Positions 19,885 to 28,664 of a stretch of DNA of 64,000 nt are shown piece after piece. Positions within the stretch are counted from its first letter, which is position 1; the number at the start of each line of letters is the position of its first letter. The notes beneath the pieces are model-generated. The model made no database searches and had not been told where the DNA came from. It was given only the letters and a program-made list of their open reading frames with translations. Source of the DNA: Bacteroidia bacterium (GTDB lineage Bacteria; Bacteroidota; Bacteroidia; Flavobacteriales; Flavobacteriaceae). The position numbers and the translations under genes are program-made. The DNA lies in the NCBI GenBank assembly GCA_030429835.1, contig JAUIGC010000003.1, forward strand, positions 1 through 64,000, read 5' to 3'.

Positions 19885-20667
19885 ATGGAACGGAAATTAG
19901 ATGTAAACACTAAAAAAATCGGATTGGTCCTATCAGGCGGGGGAGTTCGTGGGATGGCACATATTGGGGTTATAAAGGCCATGAAGGAGTTTGGTTTGGA
20001 AGCCGATGTCGTGGCAGGTAGTAGCGTAGGAGCTTTGGTAGGTGCACTGTACGCAAATGATATTCCCATTATGGATATGCTACGTTTTTTTAAGGAGACA
20101 CCACTTTTCAAGTATAACTTTTTGACGATTGCAAAACCGGGATTTTTAGATACCGACAGGTACGAAGATATTTTTAAGGTTTATTTTCCCCATAACACTT
20201 TTGAAAACCTAAAAAAGGAACTCTTTGTAGTGGCGACCAATCTGGAAAAGGGGGAAGAACTGATTATCAGTGAAGGCGAACTTATTAAGCCCCTTTTGGC
20301 CTCCGCGGCCTTGCCGCCGGTTTTTAGTCCGGTCAATTACAGGGGAAGTTTATTTGCCGATGGTGGTATCATGAATAATTTTCCCTTGGAACCTGTTAAG
20401 GGAAAGGTCGGTTATGTAATAGGAAGCAATGTTTCCGTGGTTTCCGTTTTGGATAAAAAGAATCTTACCAACTCTCTTCAGCTTACGGGACGGGTTACTG
20501 GATTGATGATTTACGCCATCAATCGGGAGAAAATACGAAGTTGTGATCTGGTTATAGAACCCAAGTCCTTAGAAAACATTGGTATTTTGGACCGAAAGGG
20601 GATTGAAAAAGCGTACGCTATTGGGTATGATACCGCAAGCAGGCAATTGGAGTCCCAATTAAAGTAA
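19885..20667 (+). CDS. Patatin-like phospholipase family protein
   Basis: LSGGGVRGMAHIGVI oxyanion motif, GSSVGALVGALYA (GxSxG), FADGGIMNNFP (DGG). Start moved downstream of the terminator hairpin. Confidence 0.92.
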   Translation: MERKLDVNTKKIGLVLSGGGVRGMAHIGVIKAMKEFGLEADVVAGSSVGALVGALYANDIPIMDMLRFFKETPLFKYNFLTIAKPGFLDTDRYEDIFKVYFPHNTFENLKKELFVVATNLEKGEELIISEGELIKPLLASAALPPVFSPVNYRGSLFADGGIMNNFPLEPVKGKVGYVIGSNVSVVSVLDKKNLTNSLQLTGRVTGLMIYAINREKIRSCDLVIEPKSLENIGILDRKGIEKAYAIGYDTASRQLESQLK

Positions 20668-20669
20668 TT

Positions 20670-22514
20670 TTAAAGCATGGCACTCAATAAAAGCGTTCCA
20701 AGAACTAAAAGCACTATGGAAATGACCCCTCCCAAAATAAGGAAATGCTTGAACTTATAAATGCCCATGCTATATACAAGGGCGTTGGTTTGATAGCCCA
20801 AAGGTGTAAAAAAGCTGAAATTGGCCGCGAACATTACACAAAAGATAAAAGGTTTCACATCCAGGTCCAGCCCTTTGGCCAATGCAATGGCGATAGGGGC
20901 CATTATAATGGCTGTTGCGTTATTGGAAACCACACTGCTAAAAAGCATGGTAGTAAGAAAAAGGATGCCAATGATAATCATGGGGCTTTGGCCCGACATT
21001 ATTTTCAGGAGTTCTTGGGTCAACCATTGATCCGCCTCCGCGTTGGTCATGGCCACACCTAGGGGAATCATTCCTGCCAATAGAAAAATAATCTGCCAAT
21101 TGATCTTTTCATAAATAGTATTGAGTTCAATACACTTAAAAAGTAGCATGGCAATGGTTCCAAAGATGACACTGGTCATGATCTCAAAAACGCCGGTTGC
21201 CGCGAGAACAATGGTGACTACCAAAATCAATAGGCACAAGTTTCTTTTAAAGGGCGTAGAGGGTAAGGCACCATCAAATTGGTTTAGGACAGCAAGATTG
21301 TTACTGTTCTCAAAATTATGGAGGTAGGAGGTGTCGGTCTGTACTAACAAGCGATCACCTACCCTAAGTCGGGTTATGGCATTGTCATTTAAGTGCAACC
21401 TACTTCTTAGGTTCGTTAGGGGTTTTCTTTTGTTTACGGCAATAGGAATGGCCCTGGGTACGATCATTTTTTTAAGACCCGCGAGCGTTTTTCCTATAAA
21501 TCGGGAGCCGGGTAGTAACAGGAGTTCCAGAAGTATCGTTTCATGTTCTTTTTCATCGGAAGAATCCTCTTCTTTTTTATCCAATCTCTTGATGGATGTT
21601 TCTTCTGAAGTGAAATTGGTCGTATTTTCATCAATATCAAGATCAAAAAAGCCTTCGCCCCTCATTTTTTGAAGGTTTTCCAAGCTGCAATGCAACAAAA
21701 TCACATCATTTGCCCTGATTTTCAATTTTGGATTTAAAATGTTTTTCTCCAGATTGTTGCGGGTTACCCTTAAAACAGTCACCTCTGATTCCTTGAACAT
21801 AAAAGTGTCCTGAAGTTCCTTATCTATTAAAGTGGAGTCCTTGCTTACCCGTAAGGTGAGCAGGTATCGGTTTAAATCATACTTGTCGGACAGCTTGTTC
21901 CCATCTCCTTTTGGTAAAAACTTGTAGAATAAAACGATGATAATCATGGAAACCCCAAGGAACGTAAGACCCAAAAGGGAAAATTCAAAAAAGCCAAGTT
22001 TTTCTCCGGTGTAGCGCAGGGCAATATTGTTGACGATTAAGTTTGTAGATGTTCCCATAAGGGTACAGCTCCCGCCCAGTATGCTGGCAAAGGATATTGG
22101 CAAAAGCAATTTTCCCGGGAGCATACCATATTTTTCTTTGAGCTCCGCCACGATTTTTATGAATACGATGACTACGGCAGTAGAACTTATAAAGGCAGAA
22201 ATACCTCCAGATAGGAGCATGATTGCAATAAGAGCCAAAACGGAGGGCCAACTTTTTAGAATTTTTAGACCCTTCGCAAGCCAGGATATGACCCCGTTAT
22301 CCTCCAATCCCACTGCGAGAATCATTAGACAAAGAATGGTAATGACCGCCTTATTGGAAAATCCGCTTACCGCTTCTTCAGGACTTACTAAACCGGAAAG
22401 TAGTAAGGTTCCTATAATTAAAAACGAGATTTTATCCATGGGAAAAACCTCGAAGGCAAACAAGACAACAACGGCACCTATAATCAGAAATACGGTAATG
22501 ATTTCCCAGGTCAT
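20670..22514 (-). CDS. SLC13/DASS family permease with TrkA-C domains
   Basis: 614 aa; AVSGFSNKAVITILCLMILA, GTSTNLIVNN, central RCK-C-like soluble regions, C-terminal NNATAIIMAPIAIALA. Confidence 0.88.
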   Translation of the reverse strand: MTWEIITVFLIIGAVVVLFAFEVFPMDKISFLIIGTLLLSGLVSPEEAVSGFSNKAVITILCLMILAVGLEDNGVISWLAKGLKILKSWPSVLALIAIMLLSGGISAFISSTAVVIVFIKIVAELKEKYGMLPGKLLLPISFASILGGSCTLMGTSTNLIVNNIALRYTGEKLGFFEFSLLGLTFLGVSMIIIVLFYKFLPKGDGNKLSDKYDLNRYLLTLRVSKDSTLIDKELQDTFMFKESEVTVLRVTRNNLEKNILNPKLKIRANDVILLHCSLENLQKMRGEGFFDLDIDENTTNFTSEETSIKRLDKKEEDSSDEKEHETILLELLLLPGSRFIGKTLAGLKKMIVPRAIPIAVNKRKPLTNLRSRLHLNDNAITRLRVGDRLLVQTDTSYLHNFENSNNLAVLNQFDGALPSTPFKRNLCLLILVVTIVLAATGVFEIMTSVIFGTIAMLLFKCIELNTIYEKINWQIIFLLAGMIPLGVAMTNAEADQWLTQELLKIMSGQSPMIIIGILFLTTMLFSSVVSNNATAIIMAPIAIALAKGLDLDVKPFIFCVMFAANFSFFTPLGYQTNALVYSMGIYKFKHFLILGGVISIVLLVLGTLLLSAML

Positions 22515-22648
22515 GGCTAAATTTTTGAAACAACTAAAGGTAGAATAAAGCCCATAGCAATTTCATTCAAAACACACTTTTAAGGAGTGTTATCGAGAAA
22601 TATTTTAAAGCTAAAAGCAAAAAATGAATGTGGTGCAGGTACAATTAC

Positions 22649-23698
22649 CTATACATCATCATAATCCACTTTAAGAGTTGGCGTGGTAGGATGGGCCTGA
22701 CAGGTAAGTACAAAACCTTCTTCGATTTCGCCATCGGTAAGGATTTGATTGGCCGCCATTTCCGCTTTTCCTTCAGTAATACGGGCGATACAACTACTGC
22801 ACACCCCACCTTGGCAGGAATAGGGAGCATCAATGTTTTCCTTTAGGACCGCATCCAAAACCGTAGTCTTTTTGTCCATGGTCAGTTGGAATTCCTCATC
22901 TTCCAAGGTTACGGTCAAAACGGTCTGTCCTTCCGGTAAACTGGGCATTTCCTCCTTAATTTCCGTAGCGGTAAAGAGCTCAAAATGAATCTTTTCCTCT
23001 GGAATATCATTGTCCAACAAGGTATCCTTTACGTTATGAATCATTTCCTCCGGTCCGCATAAATAGTATCCGTCAAACTCCGTATTGGCATGCTTGTTTT
23101 TAAGGGCATAGTTCACAGTCGACGTATCTATTCTACCGAAAAGGGCCTTGTCCTCCCGGGTCTGACTGTTGATGAAATAAACAAAAAACCTATTGGTATA
23201 ATCTAGTTCCAGTTTTACCAAATCTGTATAAAACATGGTTTCCTCGTAGGATTTGTTACCATAGACCAATACAAAAGTATTTTTGGGATTTCCATCCAGA
23301 ACGGACTTGGCAATGCTCATTATAGGGGTAATACCGCTACCCGCTGCAAAGGCCGCAACATGTTGAGGGTTACCCGTGGGTTTAAATGAAAACCGACCTT
23401 CAGGGGGCATAACTTCCAAGGCGTCGCCAACTTGTAGTTTGGTATTGGCGTAATGGGAGAATCCACCATTATCTACTTTTTTGATACCGATGGTAATATG
23501 GTCTTTTTTAGGGGAAGAACTAATGGAATAGGCCCTACGTAGTTCCTTTCCCTTAATCTCTTTTTTTATGGTGATGTATTGCCCCGCCGTAAATAAAAAG
23601 GTTTGGACCAAATCCTTGGGAATCTCAAATGTGACCGCCACGGAATTAGGGGTTAATTTTTTAATGTTTTTAACGGTCAATGCATAAAAATCTGCCAT
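22649..23698 (-). CDS. FAD/2Fe-2S oxidoreductase (ferredoxin--NADP reductase / PaaE-like)
   Basis: RAYSISSSP, GSGITPIMSIAKS, YLCGPEEMI, C-terminal plant-type ferredoxin cluster CQGGVCSSCIARI. Confidence 0.92.
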   Translation of the reverse strand: MADFYALTVKNIKKLTPNSVAVTFEIPKDLVQTFLFTAGQYITIKKEIKGKELRRAYSISSSPKKDHITIGIKKVDNGGFSHYANTKLQVGDALEVMPPEGRFSFKPTGNPQHVAAFAAGSGITPIMSIAKSVLDGNPKNTFVLVYGNKSYEETMFYTDLVKLELDYTNRFFVYFINSQTREDKALFGRIDTSTVNYALKNKHANTEFDGYYLCGPEEMIHNVKDTLLDNDIPEEKIHFELFTATEIKEEMPSLPEGQTVLTVTLEDEEFQLTMDKKTTVLDAVLKENIDAPYSCQGGVCSSCIARITEGKAEMAANQILTDGEIEEGFVLTCQAHPTTPTLKVDYDDV

Positions 23699-23842
23699 AA
23701 TTATCCAATCTAGAAATAGAATGCAAAATTAAGGAAAGAGGAGGCGATATAAAACGGGAAATAAAAAAAAGAATACATAAAAACCCTATGCATAAGAAAT
23801 TTATGTATATTGGTCAATGAAAATTCAATTGTACAGGAAAAA

Positions 23843-24181
23843 ATGGGGAATTCGAAATTATACAAAGGTAGTCTGAACACCATAATCTTAAAATTGTTGG
23901 ATGAGGAGGGTAAGATGTATGGCTATGAAATTACCCAAAAGGTCAAGGAACTTTCCAAGGGGGAATTGAATATCACAGAAGGTGCCTTATATCCGGCTTT
24001 ACACAAATTGGAAGCAGAAGGCTTGTTGGATGTGGAAGTTGCCAGGGTTGATAATAGACTGCGTAAATATTATAAACTTACAGAAAAAGGGGAAAAGGAA
24101 ACGGTTAGCAGATTGGCCGAATTGGAAGATTTTATACGAAGTATGCAGCAATTGGTAAACCCAAAATGGAGTATTCAATAA
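23843..24181 (+). CDS. PadR family transcriptional regulator
   Basis: KGSLNTIILKLLDEEGKMYGYEITQKV, EGALYPALHKLEAEGLL, YYKLTEKG. Confidence 0.93.
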   Translation: MGNSKLYKGSLNTIILKLLDEEGKMYGYEITQKVKELSKGELNITEGALYPALHKLEAEGLLDVEVARVDNRLRKYYKLTEKGEKETVSRLAELEDFIRSMQQLVNPKWSIQ

Positions 24182-24191
24182 AATAAGTAGT

Positions 24192-24857
24192 ATGGAATTA
24201 ACTACATCTGAAATAGGGGAAATCGAAAACTTTTTGACCGCCAAAGGATTGGTTCATATCGATATCCGTTTGGAGATTTTGGACCATATGTGTGAGAATA
24301 TTACGCGAGCCATGAATACTGAAGGAATTGATTTCGAAAATGCCTTTCAAAATGAGATTGCAAATTGGAAGTATGATTTAAGTGAACACTCCAGTTTTTG
24401 GTTAGGAATGTTATGGGTAAGTCCTCGAATAGTAATCAACAAATGTGTAAGAAAAATGAGAAATATATATTTGAGATTATTACTGTTAATAGTTGTTTTT
24501 GGTATTGTTTTCTTTATTCTTAGAGATTTTATGACCCTGAATGTTTTATCATTAATTGAAACTATTATAGGGTCAATATATATTCTTTCATTTGGGTTCT
24601 TGTTATTTTTTCATTTCAGAATTAAATCCACCGGATATGTGACATCGTACAGTTTTTTGTTCAAGATTAATGCCGTCGGCTTAGGCTTTGTTTACCTATT
24701 AAACAATCCTTTATGGATAGATTTCATGGAAATTGTACCGGACGGTTCATTAAGTGAAATCACTCTATGGTCACATATACTCTTTTTAAGTTTTTCATAT
24801 TATTTCTATGCGTTTTATAGGGAGCATATGGCCAGTAAGAAATTGACAATTGAATGA
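24192..24857 (+). CDS. Membrane protein with N-terminal HAAS-like helical domain (paralogue 1)
   Basis: LTTSEIGEIENFLTAKGLVHIDIRLEILDHM then 4-5 TM segments; homologous N-terminus to the next two genes. Confidence 0.75.
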   Translation: MELTTSEIGEIENFLTAKGLVHIDIRLEILDHMCENITRAMNTEGIDFENAFQNEIANWKYDLSEHSSFWLGMLWVSPRIVINKCVRKMRNIYLRLLLLIVVFGIVFFILRDFMTLNVLSLIETIIGSIYILSFGFLLFFHFRIKSTGYVTSYSFLFKINAVGLGFVYLLNNPLWIDFMEIVPDGSLSEITLWSHILFLSFSYYFYAFYREHMASKKLTIE

Positions 24858-25486
24858 AACTTACAAAGGACCAAATAGAAGAAATAGATAAATACCTCCA
24901 ATACTTAGGGGTCAAATTTATTGATGTCCGTATTGAACTTATTGATCATTTGGCGACAGAATTTGAAAATGAATCTGAGTATGTTCTGATAGGAGATTTT
25001 TTAAGGACAAAAGGGAATTTTGTAAAGAAATTTCAAAGGGAATGGGATAAAACAAGACATTGGAGTCATCAAAATGCATTGATTAGAAGAATTCTTCGAT
25101 ACTTCTATGAGCCAAAGCAATGGTTTATCCCTGTTTGTGTTGGGCTATTGATATGGCTTCATTTTAAGATTTTTCCTGATTTATATATTGAAATATCCTT
25201 TTTTGCCACATTGATTATCCCTCAATGCCTTCACTTTTATATTTATTACAAGCCAGAAGGAATTCACAAGAAAATTCTATCTACCAAATATATTCTGTCT
25301 ATTATGGCTTTACCATCTATTTTTATGTATCTCATGGGAATAATGGCACCAATCTTAAAAGAAAACCCAGAAATTTTTTATATCTACTGGTTTTTCGCCC
25401 TTGTCTTTAACATTGCAGGATTACAGGAGGTCGTAGCACTGAAACGGAAAATAGTAAGGACCTATAGTAAACTGATTAGTAATTAA
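24854..25486 (+). CDS. Membrane protein with N-terminal HAAS-like helical domain (paralogue 2)
   Basis: LTKDQIEEIDKYLQYLGVKFIDVRIELIDHL; overlaps the previous gene by 4 nt (ATGA). Confidence 0.75.
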   Translation: MKLTKDQIEEIDKYLQYLGVKFIDVRIELIDHLATEFENESEYVLIGDFLRTKGNFVKKFQREWDKTRHWSHQNALIRRILRYFYEPKQWFIPVCVGLLIWLHFKIFPDLYIEISFFATLIIPQCLHFYIYYKPEGIHKKILSTKYILSIMALPSIFMYLMGIMAPILKENPEIFYIYWFFALVFNIAGLQEVVALKRKIVRTYSKLISN

Positions 25487-26179
25487 ATGAAAATCACACC
25501 AGACCAAATACAAGAGTTGTTCAAATTTACTAGAGCCCATTATGTGGAATACTATGATTTACAATTGGAATTGGTAGATCATTTGGCCAACGGTATTGAA
25601 GAACAATGGCAAGAGAAGCCCGCCCTTAATTTTGAGGAGGCCAAAAACCGTGAGTTCAAAAAATTTGGGGTTTTCGGTTTTGAGGATGTCATAATCCAAC
25701 GGAGAAAAGCAATGTCCAAAAGGTACAGAGGTATTATCTGGCGTCATTTTAAGGACTGGTGGTCTCTTCCCAAGATAATAGCGACCCTGACCTTTGTTAT
25801 AGGCATATTTACTATGCTCAAAATGCTTCCTCCGGGTGAACTAAAAAAAGGCATAGTTTCGGGGATATTCATAGGCTTTTCCCTTGTAATGCTATTTAGA
25901 ACGTTTCAGTTGAAGAAACGTATGGAAGGTGCTTGGCGTAAATGGATGCTACAGGATATAATATATAATCAAGGGTTACTCGTAAATTTATTCATTATCC
26001 CCATGAATCTATGTAATTTAACATGGACCAACCGTTTTATGGATAATCTTTATTTTCAATTGGTATTGTCTTTATTAATTGTAAGTATGGGGCTTTTGCT
26101 CAAAATTTGTGGATATGTCATTCCATCAAAAGCTGATGAAATATTGGCAGAGACCTATCCAGAATATAAAATTTCCTAG
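25487..26179 (+). CDS. Membrane protein with N-terminal HAAS-like helical domain (paralogue 3)
   Basis: ITPDQIQELFKFTRAHYVEYYDLQLELVDHL; starts immediately after the previous stop. Confidence 0.75.
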   Translation: MKITPDQIQELFKFTRAHYVEYYDLQLELVDHLANGIEEQWQEKPALNFEEAKNREFKKFGVFGFEDVIIQRRKAMSKRYRGIIWRHFKDWWSLPKIIATLTFVIGIFTMLKMLPPGELKKGIVSGIFIGFSLVMLFRTFQLKKRMEGAWRKWMLQDIIYNQGLLVNLFIIPMNLCNLTWTNRFMDNLYFQLVLSLLIVSMGLLLKICGYVIPSKADEILAETYPEYKIS

Positions 26180-26239
26180 TTTTTGTAACATTTTCCATTT
26201 TTGGTTTACTTATGAACCGAACAACAACATCCAACCCTT

Positions 26240-27709
26240 ATGTTTAAACGATTTGCTTCCCTACAATGGAAATCCTTTTTTAGGTCGGCCAATTTTGGTA
26301 AAAGCCTTGCCGTAAAGATTCTCATGGGCTTTTTCGCAGTCTACATGCTCGTAGTGCTTGCAGCTTCAGGTGCTGGAATTTACTTTCTACTTAGAAAAGC
26401 CGTACCGGACCAAAGTCCCATGTGGACCTTGAGTCAGTATCTTATTTACTGGGTACTGATTGAATTGTTTCTCCGGTATTTTATGCAGAAACTTCCCGTG
26501 ATGGACATTAAACCCTTTTTGACCACTCCGGTTAAAAAGAGCTCCATTGCCCACTATATTCTTGGGCGTTCCGCAGCTTCCATGTACAATTTGTTGTCGC
26601 TGTTCTTTTTTGTGCCTTTTTGTATTGTACTTCTGTTCGAAGGATATCCTGTATTGAATGTGCTGCTATGGTTGGTGGCTATTATGGCCATAGTGTTGAG
26701 CATCAATTACCTAAACCTTCTTATAAATAAAAGTGATAAAGCATTAGCTGTTATAGGAGGTATCATTGTAACATCTTACGCCTTGGATTATTTTGGTGTA
26801 TTTTCCATAAAGGACGTTTTTGGCCCTATATTTCATGGGTTGTATGCGTACCCGATAACGGTATTGGTACCTTTGGTATTGGCGGTTTTCATTTATTACA
26901 TCAACTATAAGTTTCTCCATGATAAGATATACTTGGACGCCAGCTTAAAGCCTAAAAAAGTACAGGCCAACACCAACGATTTGGCCTGGACAAAACGTTT
27001 TGGGGATTTGGGGACCTTTCTTCAATTGGATTTAAAAATGATTTGGAGGAACAAACGAACAAAATCCCAAGTTTGGATATCCCTTTTGTTCGTGTTTTAT
27101 GGCCTCATATTCTATACCCAGGAAATTTATGCCAGTATGATGCCCATGAAAGCCTTTTTGGGCGTTTTTATGACCGGTATTTTCCTGAGTAATTTCGGAC
27201 AATTTATTCCGGCTTGGGACAGTAGTTATTACAGCATGATGATGTCCCAAAATATCCCTTTGCGAAAGTACTTGGAGTCCAAGGCTCTGTTGATTTCCGT
27301 GAGTGTCGTGTTCATGTTTTTATTGACCATCCCGTATGTATATTTTGGTTGGGAAGCCTTGGCCATTAATTTTGGGTGTGCCCTTTACAATCTGGGAGTA
27401 AACATACCGGTCATTTTATATTTTGGTTCGTTCAACAAAAAAAGAATAGAATTAGATCAGAGTCCGTTCGGAAATATGCAGGGCACCAGCGCCAATCAGT
27501 TTTTGATCATGGTTCCTGTGCTTATTGTTCCAATACTCATATTCAGTCTTTTCTATTACCTTTTTTCGGTGACGGTGGGTGTCACAGTGCTATGCGTCCT
27601 CGGACTCATCGGTTTGGTCTTAAAGAATACCCTTATGGATAAGGTAACGGAACAGTACCGAAAAAAGAAATATGGCATGATTGCCGGATTTAAGGAAAAA
27701 AATAGCTAA
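26240..27709 (+). CDS. DUF5687 family ABC-2-like permease
   Basis: FKRFASLQWKSFFRSANFGKSLAVKILMGF; 489 aa polytopic; paired with an ATPase gene. Confidence 0.82.
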   Translation: MFKRFASLQWKSFFRSANFGKSLAVKILMGFFAVYMLVVLAASGAGIYFLLRKAVPDQSPMWTLSQYLIYWVLIELFLRYFMQKLPVMDIKPFLTTPVKKSSIAHYILGRSAASMYNLLSLFFFVPFCIVLLFEGYPVLNVLLWLVAIMAIVLSINYLNLLINKSDKALAVIGGIIVTSYALDYFGVFSIKDVFGPIFHGLYAYPITVLVPLVLAVFIYYINYKFLHDKIYLDASLKPKKVQANTNDLAWTKRFGDLGTFLQLDLKMIWRNKRTKSQVWISLLFVFYGLIFYTQEIYASMMPMKAFLGVFMTGIFLSNFGQFIPAWDSSYYSMMMSQNIPLRKYLESKALLISVSVVFMFLLTIPYVYFGWEALAINFGCALYNLGVNIPVILYFGSFNKKRIELDQSPFGNMQGTSANQFLIMVPVLIVPILIFSLFYYLFSVTVGVTVLCVLGLIGLVLKNTLMDKVTEQYRKKKYGMIAGFKEKNS

Positions 27710-27724
27710 CATATATCAACCATT

Positions 27725-28420
27725 ATGATAACAGTACAGAATTTAACCAAGAAATACGGACAACAGACCGTTTTGAATCTGGACCATTTAGAAATCCCTA
27801 GGGGACAAAGCTTTGGATTGGTAGGAAACAACGGAGCGGGAAAAACCACTTTTTTTAGCCTCTTACTAGATTTGATTCAGCCTAGTTCGGGCCATATAGT
27901 GAACAATGGTGTCCAGGTAAATACCAGCGAAGAATGGAAACCTTTTACCTCCTCCTTTATAGATGAGACCTTCTTGATCGGGTATTTGACCCCAGAAGAG
28001 TATTTCTACTTCATTGGTGATTTACGCGGACAGAACAAGGCCGATGTGGATGCTCTTTTAGGCCAATTTGAGGATTTTTTCCATGGTGAGATTTTGGGCC
28101 AAAAGAAATATTTGCGGGACCTGTCCAAAGGAAACCAGAAGAAGGCCGGAATTGTAGCTTCTTTTATTGGAAATCCGCAAGTGGTTATCTTGGATGAACC
28201 TTTCGCCAATTTGGACCCTACCACGCAAATTCGTCTAAAAGGTATTATCAAGGACTTGGCGGCAAAGGATAATGTGACCGTTTTGGTCTCAAGTCATGAT
28301 CTTATTCATGTAACGGAGGTCTGTGAACGTATCGTAGTGTTGAACAAAGGTGAAATGGTCAAGGACATTAAAACGTCTACCGAAACCTTAAAGGAATTGG
28401 AAGAGTTTTTTGCGGGGTAA
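27725..28420 (+). CDS. ABC transporter ATP-binding protein
   Basis: Walker A GNNGAGKTT, signature LSKGNQKK, Walker B VVILDEPFANLDP. Confidence 0.95.
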   Translation: MITVQNLTKKYGQQTVLNLDHLEIPRGQSFGLVGNNGAGKTTFFSLLLDLIQPSSGHIVNNGVQVNTSEEWKPFTSSFIDETFLIGYLTPEEYFYFIGDLRGQNKADVDALLGQFEDFFHGEILGQKKYLRDLSKGNQKKAGIVASFIGNPQVVILDEPFANLDPTTQIRLKGIIKDLAAKDNVTVLVSSHDLIHVTEVCERIVVLNKGEMVKDIKTSTETLKELEEFFAG

Positions 28421-28453
28421 CCTTAAAAAGAAGCTTAATCCAACTAAATACTT

Positions 28454-28477
28454 AAAACCGACCATCAAGTCGGTTTT
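28454..28477 (+). terminator. Intrinsic terminator downstream of ABC operon
   Basis: AAAACCGAC-CATCAA-GTCGGTTTT followed by TTTT. Confidence 0.85.
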
Positions 28478-28583
28478 TTTTGTTTGATTTTAAAAGTATT
28501 GATTACTGCAAATCCGATTTTCGTTCAATGGCCATCGTTAAAAGGTAAAAAAGAACCCAAAGAATCACTTATAATGGGCCTAA

Positions 28584-28601
28584 ACAGACCGTTGGGTCTG
28601 T
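28584..28601. promoter_or_regulatory. Putative TetR-type operator (perfect 7-bp arms)
   Basis: ACAGACC-GTTG-GGTCTGT, same layout as 18037-18054. Confidence 0.5.
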
Positions 28602-28664
28602 AAATTTTTAGGCGATTGCTTAAGCACCCTATCAATAACAGATTCTTAAAGTTGCCTTTTGTCG

